A DNA stretch of 64,000 nt from Bacteroidetes bacterium ADurb.Bin037 (GCA_002071175.1 MWER01000004.1:62001-126000), one strand, 5' to 3'. Shown: positions 27,856 through 37,036, numbered from the stretch's first letter. The notes: generated by a model from the letters alone, not told the origin. A program made the numbers and translations.

Positions 27856-28325
27856 TTCAGGTATCGGCCGTTATTCTGGGTATCCTGGGATTGATCGGCT
27901 CCATCGTGCCGGTCCTGCCCGGTCCTCCGCTTAGTTTTCTGGGTTTGATCCTGCTTTTTTTTAAAAGCGACGGTACTATGAAGTGGTCCTTTCTGCTTCT
28001 TTGGGGAATCATAACGGTAGTGGTAACCGTCCTGGATTATCTGGTCCCGGCTTATTTTACCAAACTGACAGGTGGCAGCCGCGCTGCGACAAGGTTTGCT
28101 CTTGCGGGAATGCTCCTGGGTATCGTTTTCTTCCCTCCGTGGGGAATGATTGCAGGTGCTTTTCTGGGAGCGTTGTCCGGAGAAATGCTTTACAGCCGGA
28201 GGAATGGAGGTCTGTCAGGATCACTTTGGCCCGCATTCGGCTCTTTCCTGGGTTTTCTCTTTGGGACAGGAATGAAACTCGTCTCAAGCGGGATTATGAT
28301 CTATTATATCATCAGGTACCTGTGA
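27843..28325 (+). CDS. DUF456 membrane protein
   Basis: A 160-residue hydrophobic protein with about five membrane segments and the glycine/proline-rich repeats of DUF456 (GSIVPVLPGPPLSFLGLIL, GMIAGAFLGALSGE). It is translated in an overlap with the acyltransferase stop. The biochemical role of the family is unknown. Its 3' end overlaps the convergent MBL hydrolase gene by 14 bases. Confidence 0.88.
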   Translation: MDIVIQVSAVILGILGLIGSIVPVLPGPPLSFLGLILLFFKSDGTMKWSFLLLWGIITVVVTVLDYLVPAYFTKLTGGSRAATRFALAGMLLGIVFFPPWGMIAGAFLGALSGEMLYSRRNGGLSGSLWPAFGSFLGFLFGTGMKLVSSGIMIYYIIRYL

Positions 28326-29109
28326 ACGGAAGTTCAAGGATCATCCCGTCGTAAGCAAGCCGTATCCCGTCCGGAAGCTCATGGGACAACTCAACATAAG
28401 GCCCCAGGCAATGGGAAAGATGTGTCAAATAGGTTCTTGGTGCTCCTACCCGCTTGGCTGCATCGACAGCCTCCGATAATGAAAAATGTGTCCTGTGCGG
28501 CGTTTTTTGTACGGTACTGACAACAAACACATCAACTCCCCTGAATTTATCAAGTTCCTTCTCTTCTATATCTTTCACGTCGGTAAGGTAGCCGAACGGC
28601 CCAATCCTGAATCCCAATACAGGCAGAGAACCATGCATGGCACGAACGGGAATGACACTGACTCCGTTTATAGCGAAAGGCTCCAGGTCAATGGGATGTA
28701 ATTTCATCCTGGGAAGTCCGGGAAAATAAGATCCCGTAAAGGCATATTCAAATGTCTTTTGCAACGCATTGAGTACCCTTTTTTCTGCATATACCGCAAC
28801 CGGGTTGTGAGATAAAAAGTTGAACGCCCTTACATCGTCCAGACCGGCAATATGGTCCCGGTGTTCATGGGTCAGCAAAATGCCCTCCAGCGAAGTGATC
28901 CCGTGGACCAGCATTTGTTGCCTGAAATCAGGTCCCGCGTCTATCAGGATACCGGTAGCGGGCTCATTTTCTTTGATCACATTTACTAAAACGGAAGAAC
29001 GCAGTCTCTTATCCCTCGTATCGGGAGAACTGCAGACCTTGCACTGGCAACCTATCATGGGAACTCCCGTAGAAGTACCCGTACCCAAAAAAGTGATCTT
29101 GATAATCAT
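28312..29109 (-). CDS. MBL-fold metallohydrolase (PhnP-like)
   Basis: A 265-residue cytoplasmic enzyme. The N-terminus has GTGTSTGVPMIGCQCKVC, a Cys-rich loop (Cys21, 23, 26) typical of PhnP-type members. The metal site is THEHRDH (His81, His83, Asp85, His86), with later His in HGSLPVLGF and the C-terminal THLSH. PhnP hydrolyses a cyclic phosphodiester. A similar phosphodiesterase activity is likely, but there are no phosphonate genes nearby, so the physiological substrate is open. Confidence 0.88.
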   Translation of the reverse strand: MIIKITFLGTGTSTGVPMIGCQCKVCSSPDTRDKRLRSSVLVNVIKENEPATGILIDAGPDFRQQMLVHGITSLEGILLTHEHRDHIAGLDDVRAFNFLSHNPVAVYAEKRVLNALQKTFEYAFTGSYFPGLPRMKLHPIDLEPFAINGVSVIPVRAMHGSLPVLGFRIGPFGYLTDVKDIEEKELDKFRGVDVFVVSTVQKTPHRTHFSLSEAVDAAKRVGAPRTYLTHLSHCLGPYVELSHELPDGIRLAYDGMILELPFTGT

Positions 29110-29246
29110 TTACAGACAATCTAAAGTAAAAAGTATCTGTTTTATTGCGGATTACCACTTTACTTTATGCAAATGTAAGAATTATTAAGAGATCTTGCCC
29201 GATTGCATTTTATGATCAGGTTGTTGTATTTTCGCATAAGAATACA

Positions 29247-30296
29247 ATGAACACCAAAATGGACAACACATACATACCCCCGTCGTACAGATCTCTTCTC
29301 GATATCTGGCAAACAGAACAGGCCATTAAATTTATTAAGGAAACGTTCCAGACGGAATTATCCGGAGAACTTAAGCTCAGACGTGTTACGGCACCCCTGA
29401 TCGTAAAGGAAGGGACAGGCCTTAACGACAACCTGAACGGAACCGAAGAACCCGTTCGCTTCCCTCTGAAAACACTTTCGGGGAAACAGGTGGAGATCGT
29501 ACAGTCATTGGCAAAATGGAAAAGGTATGCCCTTTGGCGCCATCACATAGAACCCGGTATGGGGATATATACCGACATGAATGCCATACGTCCCGATGAG
29601 ATTACCGACAACCTGCATTCCATTTACGTTGACCAGTGGGACTGGGAGAAAGTCATCCTGCCGGAAGAAAGGACGGAAAAAACGCTCCGCCGGTGTGTCA
29701 AGTCTATCTATTACGCTATTAAACGCACCCAGTTCCTTCTGAGCGAAAGGTTCCATCAACTGCCACCATACCTGCCCCATGATATTTTTTTCATTCATGC
29801 CGAAGAACTCCGCAGGCTTTTCCCCGGCCTGAGTCCCAAAGAACGGGAAAATGCCATAACCAAAGAATACGGGGCCGTCTTCATTCAGGGAATAGGAGGC
29901 CCTTTGGGCGACGGAACAGTACATGACGGACGTTCACCGGATTACGATGACTGGAGTACCGAAACCGGACCGGGTTTTTCAGGTCTGAACGGGGATATTA
30001 TCATTTACCATCCGGAACTTGACACGGCAGTCGAGCTTTCCTCAATGGGGATCCGTGTAAATCCCCAGTCCTTGCGTTACCAGCTGGAACGTGCAAACGC
30101 CATGGACAGGGCATCCCTTAAGTTTCATAAACTACTTTTAGACAATACATTACCTCAGACTATGGGCGGCGGTATAGGTCAATCCCGCTTATGCATGCTG
30201 CTGTTGAGAAAGTGCCATATTGGGGAAGTACAATCGTCGGTATGGCCCCAATCCACACTTGAAACGTGTGCAAAAGCGAATGTGTTCCTCTTCTAA
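29247..30296 (+). CDS. asnA: aspartate--ammonia ligase
   Basis: A 349-residue cytoplasmic enzyme that makes asparagine from aspartate, ammonia and ATP. Class II synthetase-like motifs match AsnA: LAKWKR, a YVDQWDWE core, PDYDDWST, LNGDI, ELSSMGIRV and GGGIGQSRL. I start at the ATG of MNTKMDN. MDN at 29259 is a possible alternative. The frame extends further upstream but without family similarity. TATTTTCG at 29227-29234, close to the -7 consensus, precedes the start. It is a single gene. Confidence 0.95.
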   Translation: MNTKMDNTYIPPSYRSLLDIWQTEQAIKFIKETFQTELSGELKLRRVTAPLIVKEGTGLNDNLNGTEEPVRFPLKTLSGKQVEIVQSLAKWKRYALWRHHIEPGMGIYTDMNAIRPDEITDNLHSIYVDQWDWEKVILPEERTEKTLRRCVKSIYYAIKRTQFLLSERFHQLPPYLPHDIFFIHAEELRRLFPGLSPKERENAITKEYGAVFIQGIGGPLGDGTVHDGRSPDYDDWSTETGPGFSGLNGDIIIYHPELDTAVELSSMGIRVNPQSLRYQLERANAMDRASLKFHKLLLDNTLPQTMGGGIGQSRLCMLLLRKCHIGEVQSSVWPQSTLETCAKANVFLF

Positions 30297-30438
30297 CATC
30301 CTCCGTACATTGATTCTATAATGTTGTTCTATTGATAGTTACCCGCTCGTTTTCTACCTTTTAAGAGATCCTTGTTTTGTTCTGGCAGGATTTTTGAGCA
30401 TTATAAGCTCTCGTCATTAAAAACAAAGGATACTGACT

Positions 30439-31395
30439 ATGAAAATCATTGGAACTGGAAGTGCATTGCCCTCATTATCTGTCACTAATGAAATGCTATC
30501 CCTGTTTATGGATACCAGTGATGAGTGGATTCGCACACGCACCGGAATTTCGGAGCGCAAAATCATATCGGACGAAAACTTGACAGACCTGGCTGTGGAA
30601 GCTGCAAAAAGAGCCCTTAAAGAAGCCAATATGGACGGGGCGGAACTCGACTATATCATATGTTCCAACGTAATGAATTATTACGTAACTCCTTCCCTTA
30701 GCTGCCTTATTGCCGGCCAGATCAATGCATCGTGTCCCTGTGTGGACCTGAACGCTGCCTGCAGCGGATTTGTATACGGGTTGGATATGGCCCATGCATA
30801 CCAAATGGCAGGCAAGGCAAAAAACATACTCATTCTGTGTGCTGAAGAACCTACCCGTATGTGCAGCTGGAAAGACCGGAACACCGCAGTCCTTTTTGGG
30901 GACGGTGCAGCGGCTGTCGTCGTTACGGAAGGGAACGATTTCAAAGCTTCATACATAACGGCCAAGCACCGGCCTGAGATCCTCTATTACCAGCGGCCTT
31001 TGGAAGACTGCCCATTCGTAAAATACCAGCAAAGGGGCGTCCCTTTGTATATGAACGGAAAAGAAGTCTTTAAAATGGCCGTCAATGCTTCCGTGGAAGG
31101 GATCGAACGCATCCTAAAGGAAACCGGATATACGGCAGACCAGGTGGACCATTACATTTTGCACCAAGCAAATATACGTATCATAGAAACCATAAGGACA
31201 CAGTTGCGTCAACCTGAGGAAAAATTCCCCCACAACATTGAACGCCTGGGAAACACATCATCCGCCACCATTCCCATTCTTTTGGATGAATTGAACAAAA
31301 GCGGGGAGTTGAAAAACGGGGATACTGTCATACTTTGTGGATTTGGTGCCGGTTTTACAGCCGGGGCCTGTCTTTTTACATGGACTATTAATTAA
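30439..31395 (+). CDS. fabH: 3-oxoacyl-ACP synthase III
   Basis: A 318-residue condensing enzyme that starts fatty-acid synthesis from acyl-CoA and malonyl-ACP. The Cys-His-Asn triad is visible: Cys108 in NAACSGF, His in YILHQAN and Asn in LGNTSSA. It is first of a tight cluster with fabK, fabF and fabZ (gaps of 6, 14 and 4 bases). There is no acpP, fabD or fabG in the cluster. A branched-chain or unusual primer preference is possible, but not visible. Confidence 0.93.
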   Translation: MKIIGTGSALPSLSVTNEMLSLFMDTSDEWIRTRTGISERKIISDENLTDLAVEAAKRALKEANMDGAELDYIICSNVMNYYVTPSLSCLIAGQINASCPCVDLNAACSGFVYGLDMAHAYQMAGKAKNILILCAEEPTRMCSWKDRNTAVLFGDGAAAVVVTEGNDFKASYITAKHRPEILYYQRPLEDCPFVKYQQRGVPLYMNGKEVFKMAVNASVEGIERILKETGYTADQVDHYILHQANIRIIETIRTQLRQPEEKFPHNIERLGNTSSATIPILLDELNKSGELKNGDTVILCGFGAGFTAGACLFTWTIN

Positions 31396-31401
31396 ATAAT
31401 T

Positions 31402-32337
31402 ATGAAAATGATCAAAAGCAGAATATGTGATTTTACCGGTATTACTTACCCTGTCTTCCAGGGAGGCATGGCCTGGATATCGGAGGCCAGACTGGCTGCA
31501 GCCGTTTCGAATGCAGGAGGACTGGGTATCCTATCGGCCATGAATGCAGATGATGCATATTTAAGATCCCAGATAACACTTTGCAGGAAATTGACAAAAA
31601 AACCATTTGGCGTGAACATCATGCTAATGAGTCCTTTTGTAGACCAGGTCGCACAGGCTGTGCTGGAAGAGAAAGTGCCCGTGGTAACGACAGGTGCCGG
31701 AATGCCCGGAAAATATATGGACGGATGGCTCGAAGCCGGAATCAAAGTGATCCCGGTAGTTGCTTCGGTGGCCTTTGCCAAAAGACTGGAGCGGATGGGA
31801 GCTTCTGCCCTGATAGCAGAAGGAGCCGAAGCCGGAGGACACGTGGGAGAATTGAACACCATGGCCCTGGTCCCGCAAATCTGTGACGCCGTATCGATCC
31901 CGGTAATAGCAGCCGGAGGCATTGCCGACGGACGCGGTGTTGCCGCCTCTTTTATGCTGGGAGCCGAAGGAGTACAGTGCGGAACCTGTTTCCTGGTTGC
32001 GGAAGAATGCCAGATTCATCCGAATTACAAGCAAAAGATCATTTCAGCCGGGGACACGGATACCATTGTAACCGGCAGAAAACTGGGACATCCGGTAAGA
32101 GCCTTGAAAACACCTTTTACCAGGAAATTTGCTCAAATGGAAAACGATCATGACCTGACCCAGGAAGAAGCCGACAATTACGGAGCCGGCGCCTTGCGAA
32201 AGGCTTCGGTTGAAGGAGATAATCAAACGGGGTGTTTTATGGCCGGACAAAGTGCAGGGCTTGTCAAAAAAATTCAGCCTGCCCGTGAAATAATCGAAGA
32301 GATGATGCAGCAGGCCGCTGTTTTGTTAAAAATCTAA
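31402..32337 (+). CDS. fabK: FMN-dependent enoyl-ACP reductase II (FabK-like)
   Basis: A 311-residue TIM-barrel flavoprotein of the FabK/nitronate monooxygenase family. Motifs are YPVFQGGMAWIS, the FMN site GAEAGGHVGE, PVIAAGGIADGRG and GAEGVQCGTCFL. Placement between fabH and fabF supports reduction of enoyl-ACP in fatty-acid elongation rather than nitronate oxidation. FabK enzymes are not inhibited by triclosan, unlike FabI. Whether the genome also carries fabI cannot be seen here. Confidence 0.88.
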   Translation: MKMIKSRICDFTGITYPVFQGGMAWISEARLAAAVSNAGGLGILSAMNADDAYLRSQITLCRKLTKKPFGVNIMLMSPFVDQVAQAVLEEKVPVVTTGAGMPGKYMDGWLEAGIKVIPVVASVAFAKRLERMGASALIAEGAEAGGHVGELNTMALVPQICDAVSIPVIAAGGIADGRGVAASFMLGAEGVQCGTCFLVAEECQIHPNYKQKIISAGDTDTIVTGRKLGHPVRALKTPFTRKFAQMENDHDLTQEEADNYGAGALRKASVEGDNQTGCFMAGQSAGLVKKIQPAREIIEEMMQQAAVLLKI

Positions 32338-32351
32338 CGATCAACGACCTT

Positions 32352-33584
32352 ATGAGAAGAATCGTCATTACAGGTATGGGGATCATTTCTCCTGTCGGGA
32401 ACAGTGTCCCGGTTTTCTGGGATAATCTCAAGGCAGGTGTATGCGGAGTGGACCTCATCCGTTCGTTCGACACGTCCGATCTTTCCGTAAAAGTGGCCGC
32501 CCAGGTTAAGGATTTTAATCCTTCAGACCATGGGATTGACGTTCCAACGGCGCGTAAAGCAGACCTGTACACCCAGTATGCCATGGCAGCAGCCCACCAG
32601 GCCATGAAGGAAAGCAATCCGGAGATAGACCCCGAACGTTTGGGCGTATACGTAGGTTCGGGAATAGGAGGTATCCATACCTTCATTGCCGAATGTAAAA
32701 AATACTTTGAAAACGGAGCAAACCGCGTTTCCCCGCTGTTTATCCCGACTATGATATCCAATATTGCAGCCGGAAATATCGCTATTGCCTACAATGCCCA
32801 GGGTCCCTGCCTGCCGGTAGTGACCGCCTGTGCCACGTCAACCCACGCCATAGGAGAAGCATTTCTGGCTATCCGCCACGGGTATGCCGACGGTATCATT
32901 GCCGGGGGTTCCGAAGCCGCCATTGTTCCGCTTGCGGTAGGAGGGTTCAACAACAGCCGGGCTCTTTCACGGGCGGAAGATCCCCAAAGGGCATCGATCC
33001 CTTTTGACGCACAGCGTCAGGGCTTTGTCATAGGGGAAGGGGCAGGTATTGTAATCCTGGAAGAATACCACCGTGCCATAAACCGCGGTGCAACGATCTA
33101 TGCAGAAATAACCGGATACGGAAACACCTGCGATGCTTTCCATTATACCGCTCCCCGGCCGGACGGTTCCACGGCAGCCCGGGCCATGCAACGTGCTTTA
33201 TCCGATTCAAACTATATTCCCGGTGAAATGATCTATATCAACGCACATGGCACCGGCACCCCCCTGAACGACCCGACAGAGACTATGGCTGTTAAAACGG
33301 CTTTGGGGGAGGAGGCAGCCCGCAAAGCCCTGATCAGTTCCACCAAATCCATGACAGGACATATGCTGGGAGCGGCGGGTGTTGCCGAGATCATAGCTAC
33401 TGCCTTGGCCCTCAAAGAGGGCATTGTTCCTCCGACCATAGGGTTGGAGAATCCCGATCCGCAATGCGATCTGGATTATGTTCCCGGAAAAGCCCGTAAA
33501 GCAGAGATCACCATAGCCCTTTCCAATTCGTTGGGTTTTGGCGGTCATAACGCTACGGTAGCTTTGCGAAAATTTAAAACTTAA
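32352..33584 (+). CDS. fabF: 3-oxoacyl-ACP synthase II
   Basis: A 410-residue elongation condensing enzyme. The Cys-His-His triad is present: Cys160 in VTACATSTHA, His in INAHGTGTPLND and His in KSMTGHMLGAAG. Normal length. It extends acyl-ACP with malonyl-ACP. It is third in the fab cluster and 4 bases before fabZ. Confidence 0.95.
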   Translation: MRRIVITGMGIISPVGNSVPVFWDNLKAGVCGVDLIRSFDTSDLSVKVAAQVKDFNPSDHGIDVPTARKADLYTQYAMAAAHQAMKESNPEIDPERLGVYVGSGIGGIHTFIAECKKYFENGANRVSPLFIPTMISNIAAGNIAIAYNAQGPCLPVVTACATSTHAIGEAFLAIRHGYADGIIAGGSEAAIVPLAVGGFNNSRALSRAEDPQRASIPFDAQRQGFVIGEGAGIVILEEYHRAINRGATIYAEITGYGNTCDAFHYTAPRPDGSTAARAMQRALSDSNYIPGEMIYINAHGTGTPLNDPTETMAVKTALGEEAARKALISSTKSMTGHMLGAAGVAEIIATALALKEGIVPPTIGLENPDPQCDLDYVPGKARKAEITIALSNSLGFGGHNATVALRKFKT

Positions 33585-33588
33585 GACT

Positions 33589-34014
33589 ATGACCAGAAAA
33601 GAAATTATGGAGTTTCTGCCCCACAGGGAGCCCATGCTTCTTGTAGACCACATGGAGATGGACGAAAACAATGTGGTACATGCCCGGTATACCGTTACAG
33701 GTGAAGAGTTTTTCCTGAAAGGACATTTTCCCGGTTATCCCATTGTACCCGGTGTGATCTTGTGTGAGATCATGGGACAATGTTGCAGCCTGTTGGTAAA
33801 GGAACACCTGGCAGGAAAAATTCCTTTTTATGCCGGACTGGACAAGATCCGCTTCAAAAGGCAGGTCCGTCCCGGCGATACCATAGAAATCAAAGGAACT
33901 ATCACAAAACAAAAAGCCATGATATTCTTTGTGAAGGCCGAAGCCCGTGTGGACGGGGAGCTTTGTGCCCAGGGGATTTTGTCATTCGCCCTGGTTCAAA
34001 GACCCAACGACTGA
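33589..34014 (+). CDS. fabZ: 3-hydroxyacyl-ACP dehydratase
   Basis: A 141-residue hot-dog-fold dehydratase. The start LPHREPMLLVD and the active site GHFPGYPIVPGVILCE (His46, Glu60) are classical FabZ. It removes water from 3-hydroxyacyl-ACP. It ends the fab cluster, and its 3' end overlaps the convergent lipoprotein gene by 19 bases. Confidence 0.94.
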   Translation: MTRKEIMEFLPHREPMLLVDHMEMDENNVVHARYTVTGEEFFLKGHFPGYPIVPGVILCEIMGQCCSLLVKEHLAGKIPFYAGLDKIRFKRQVRPGDTIEIKGTITKQKAMIFFVKAEARVDGELCAQGILSFALVQRPND

Positions 34015-34619
34015 AGTTCTTGAACAGAGATCAAACGGTAATGTGGGGCATACGCTGCTACGTAATCACGGCTGTGATGCACGACAAATTCCCCCCGTTG
34101 CAGCATAGCCGCCAGGGAATCTTTATCTGCCCGGTAGCTTGGATGATGTGTAACGGGACTTTCAAGTTTTTCCATAACCTTCACTATCCGTTCCCATTCC
34201 TTGGACCAGTCTTTCACCGACACCTCCGGCGCGTCCCGAACGCTGCGTACAAACGCTTCAAAAAAGTCCCGGTAGCTGACTTTCCCTTCTTTGATCACAC
34301 GCAGATCAACCCTTACAAAGCGATGTTCCCATCCGGTGGGTTCGGCGTAAGAAGATACGTAGCGTAACGTGTCAGGATCATAAGAACCCAGCTCGTTGCG
34401 AAGGTACCGGCCGGCAGATGCGGTGTCGGACAACAGGTGTCCCGGACCGAATTTATCCTGGAAAAAATTTTTGTAGATATCCCGGAGCGAGCTTTCGGGA
34501 TAATATTCCAGTTGTCGTTGCAAAGCCGCAGTAACCTTTTCCTCAAAGAGCCTGACCTCATCCCTTTGCGTACAGGAAAGAAATAAGATCATGCATAAAA
34601 TCAATCCCGTTGTTTTCAT
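33996..34619 (-). CDS. lipoprotein of unknown function
   Basis: A 207-residue protein starting at MKTTGLIL, with a lipoprotein signal (LFLSC). Longer frames upstream lack a signal peptide. TACCTTTA, a one-mismatch -7 box, lies 4 bases before this ATG on the minus strand. The mature part has FQDKFGPGHLL, WEHRFVRVDL and a Trp/Lys-rich segment. I do not recognise a named family. It resembles small conserved Bacteroidota lipoproteins. Confidence 0.75.
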   Translation of the reverse strand: MKTTGLILCMILFLSCTQRDEVRLFEEKVTAALQRQLEYYPESSLRDIYKNFFQDKFGPGHLLSDTASAGRYLRNELGSYDPDTLRYVSSYAEPTGWEHRFVRVDLRVIKEGKVSYRDFFEAFVRSVRDAPEVSVKDWSKEWERIVKVMEKLESPVTHHPSYRADKDSLAAMLQRGEFVVHHSRDYVAAYAPHYRLISVQELQSLGL

Positions 34620-34688
34620 GATGTAAAGGTATAAAAATTGACATATCGGGAAGTTTTTCCCAATTTTGAACGAATAATACCTGTTCTT

Positions 34689-35303
34689 ATGATTTGGATT
34701 AAACTGGGCATCCTGATCATCGGATTCATCTATGCAGGATTGATCCCTTTTACGGTCCGGCGGGTCGTCCGGCAGATAGATTTTGACTTGCATGAGCAGA
34801 CATTGAGCTTTCTGAGCAATAAGACACTTTACGACAAGAAATTCAGAAAGGGATACACGCGACTGCTTTTTGCTACGGCCATATTGCATTATGCTTTTTT
34901 CTGGCTGTTGTCAAAACACTACAACCTGGGAGAACACGAAACGTATATGCAATACATAACCTACAGTTTTGCCTTCTTTACCCTCCTTGCATTCGTGCCC
35001 CACAACATCAAGCCCTACAGCTTCAGCCGCCTGAGTTCCACCCTACAACGCCTGCTCCACAACATGCTCGCCGCAGTAGTATTTCTGAGCCTCCCCACCC
35101 TTATTGTCCTGTTCCAGACAGCTGTCATGGAAACGATGCCTTTCCTCGGATTTATGGGACTTATCCTGATCGGATGCACGGTACTCCTGACGGTGATTTA
35201 TATTATCCGGCAGGGTCTCAACGGGATCAGTGAGATCTTCTTCATAAACGGCGTCAGTTTCTGGACCGTTTTTGTTACCATATATACCGTGCTGGCCGGA
35301 TAA
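34689..35303 (+). CDS. multi-pass membrane protein of unknown function
   Basis: A 204-residue protein starting at MIWIKLGIL. An upstream TTG in frame overlaps the divergent promoter area. About six membrane segments are visible, with no catalytic motif. It is followed 45 bases later by the head-GIN lipoprotein on the same strand. I cannot name a family with confidence. Confidence 0.65.
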   Translation: MIWIKLGILIIGFIYAGLIPFTVRRVVRQIDFDLHEQTLSFLSNKTLYDKKFRKGYTRLLFATAILHYAFFWLLSKHYNLGEHETYMQYITYSFAFFTLLAFVPHNIKPYSFSRLSSTLQRLLHNMLAAVVFLSLPTLIVLFQTAVMETMPFLGFMGLILIGCTVLLTVIYIIRQGLNGISEIFFINGVSFWTVFVTIYTVLAG

Positions 35304-35348
35304 ATATTTAATATGCAACATAACCATTCCGTTTTTCGTCTTGAAAAC

Positions 35349-36005
35349 ATGAAAAAAACACTATTTATAACACTGATTGCCGGGGCCGTCTGCTGTCATT
35401 CCTGTTCAGGGGTCATAGGCAATGGAAACGCCGTTGAAGAAACCAGAACCATAACAAAGACATACACGGGAATAAGGGTGGAAAGTGCAATCCGTGTCTA
35501 TCTGTCGAATACGGCCTCTGAAATCCATGTCAGGGCCGATGAACTTTTTATGCCGTTCCTGGATACTTATGTTAATGAAGACAACATACTTGTAATAAGG
35601 TATTCCAAAAGCATGATAAGATATTCATCGGTTCGTACGGAAGTGACGATCCCCTACCATTCTTTTCTGACGTCATTCGTTGCATCGGAAGCTTCAAGGA
35701 TAGATGCCACCTGCGATGTTGTACTGAACAATGCATATTTTGAAGCCGGCGGGGCATCTCATCTTAACTTCACAGGTGTTGCCGTCAACTGCGAAATAGA
35801 CCTGAGAGGGGCTTCCCGTTTTGAGGGCTTTGACTTTACCGCTATGGTCCTGGACTGTAATCTTTCGGGTGCCAGCCAAATGGAGATCACCTGCCAGGGA
35901 GCCATGAAGGTCAAAGCTTTTGGAGCAAGCAAAATATACTATAAGGGAGATTGTATCATAACCTCCATAAACACATACGGCGGTTCCGAAGTGACGAAAA
36001 AATGA
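35349..36005 (+). CDS. head-GIN domain (DUF2807) lipoprotein
   Basis: A 218-residue protein starting at MKKTLF, with a Cys-rich lipoprotein signal (CCHSC). The body is a right-handed beta-solenoid type repeat typical of DUF2807: GNGNAVEETRTI, FTGIRVESAI-like start, then repeated short strands ending in GASHLNF, GASRFEG, GASQMEI and GASKIYY. These GAS repeats mark the coils. The family is called a putative autotransporter adhesin or head-GIN domain, with no proven role. It sits at the outer membrane. Confidence 0.82.
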   Translation: MKKTLFITLIAGAVCCHSCSGVIGNGNAVEETRTITKTYTGIRVESAIRVYLSNTASEIHVRADELFMPFLDTYVNEDNILVIRYSKSMIRYSSVRTEVTIPYHSFLTSFVASEASRIDATCDVVLNNAYFEAGGASHLNFTGVAVNCEIDLRGASRFEGFDFTAMVLDCNLSGASQMEITCQGAMKVKAFGASKIYYKGDCIITSINTYGGSEVTKK

Positions 36006-36036
36006 TCATCCGAACTGGTAACCGATTCTGATCGTA

Positions 36037-36567
36037 TCAGTGATGATGGTGACCGGCAGCCTCCATCGCTTCTTCATAGGTATTGTGAACGGTCCCGTAC
36101 GGATGTTCGGCAGGAGAATATATTGAATATATTTTCAATGGCACATCACCCGTATTGATTACATTATGCCATTTGCCGGCAGGAATGAAAATGGCAAAAT
36201 CATCTTTCACATCCTCCTGAAAATTGAGTTCTTCCTCCAGATCTCCCATGACGACAACGCCCGTTCCGGATTCAATCCTCAGGAACTGATCTATATCAGG
36301 ATGTTTTTCCAAACCGATCTCCTGGCCGGGATCCAGGCTCATCAGGGTCATTTGCATGTTGGTCCCTGTCCAGATGGCCCTGCGGTAAAGATCGTTTTCA
36401 AGCGTATAGGCTTCAATATCAAAAACAAACGGTTCCGGACCGTAATCCCTGAACTCCACTGCGGTTTGTTCTTCCTGAACAGGCAGGGCGTTCTGTTTAA
36501 CGGGACAATTACAGGAAATCATCAATAGCAACAAAAGTACCGAAAAAAAAGTAGTAACGGTTTTCAT
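36037..36567 (-). CDS. cupin-domain lipoprotein with His tail
   Basis: A 176-residue protein starting at MKTVTTFF, with a lipoprotein signal (LLMISC). One cupin domain follows (about 60-165), with metal ligands expected in EIGLEKHPDIDQ and in PAGKWHNVIN. It ends in four His after EEAMEAAG, a natural His-rich tail that could bind metal. It resembles mannose-6-phosphate isomerase-like cupins but is extracytoplasmic. The substrate is unknown. Confidence 0.82.
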   Translation of the reverse strand: MKTVTTFFSVLLLLLMISCNCPVKQNALPVQEEQTAVEFRDYGPEPFVFDIEAYTLENDLYRRAIWTGTNMQMTLMSLDPGQEIGLEKHPDIDQFLRIESGTGVVVMGDLEEELNFQEDVKDDFAIFIPAGKWHNVINTGDVPLKIYSIYSPAEHPYGTVHNTYEEAMEAAGHHHH

Positions 36568-36618
36568 ATCCAATAGTTTTAAGTTAGTTTCCAATATGTT
36601 AAAGTTAATTATTTTTTC

Positions 36619-36626
36619 TATTTTTG
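36619..36626 (+). promoter_or_regulatory. -7 box TATTTTTG
   Basis: A perfect TAnnTTTG in the short divergent gap, 21 bases before the ATG at 36648. It is the likely promoter for the small exported protein and the TauE/SafE-like gene behind it. Confidence 0.45.
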
Positions 36627-36647
36627 GGTGTGCCGATCTATCATATT

Positions 36648-36908
36648 ATGATCAAATCCATACTTTTGTCCGTTTTTTTATTTTCCGGAATACTGCTTTC
36701 AGGAGAGAAACAACAGATGGTGGCTTACAGAACGGGACCGGCTTTTCTTTTTACTTACCGTGCCCGGACTTTTGTTGATAAAACAGAAAAGGTATGCGGC
36801 TCGTATTCGGGAGCCGATTGGATCGAATCCCAGAAACATTTTGGCAAACTGATCGGAGAGTATTCGGAATTTTATTCCTCGCTAAACAAAAAAAGAAAGA
36901 CAAGGTGA
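36648..36908 (+). CDS. small exported protein of unknown function
   Basis: An 86-residue product with an N-terminal hydrophobic signal (MIKSILLSVFLFSGILLS). The mature part is Lys/Tyr-rich and unrecognised. The frame ends just after a run of seven A (36888-36894). The -1 frame continues open into the next small ORF. The two may therefore be one gene of about 128 codons split by a frameshift, or two overlapping genes. Confidence 0.5.
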   Translation: MIKSILLSVFLFSGILLSGEKQQMVAYRTGPAFLFTYRARTFVDKTEKVCGSYSGADWIESQKHFGKLIGEYSEFYSSLNKKRKTR

Positions 36909-37033
36909 ATAAAGCCATAGGCAAATACCTGGGACTTACCTTCAGGGCGGGAATACGTATTTCTTTTGATCTGCTGAAAGAGATCTACCGCAAGGCTCCC
37001 TCCGTTCTGGAAGAAGCCTATAAGAAAAAATAA
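36905..37033 (+). CDS. small ORF, possible frameshifted continuation
   Basis: A 42-residue frame from a GTG that overlaps the previous stop (GTGA). It is amphipathic and Lys-rich (NKAIGKYLGLTFRAGIRI), with no signal. It is open in the same frame well upstream of the GTG, back past the A7 run. That is why a frameshift in a single longer gene is as plausible as a separate gene. It lies 3 bases before the TauE-like gene. Confidence 0.4.
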   Translation: MNKAIGKYLGLTFRAGIRISFDLLKEIYRKAPSVLEEAYKKK

Positions 37034-37036
37034 GAC

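Noticed and set aside
36888..36896. Programmed -1 frameshift at the A7 run
   Set aside because: The codon phase does not give an X XXY YYZ heptamer and no stimulatory structure is evident. An indel or overlapping genes are simpler.
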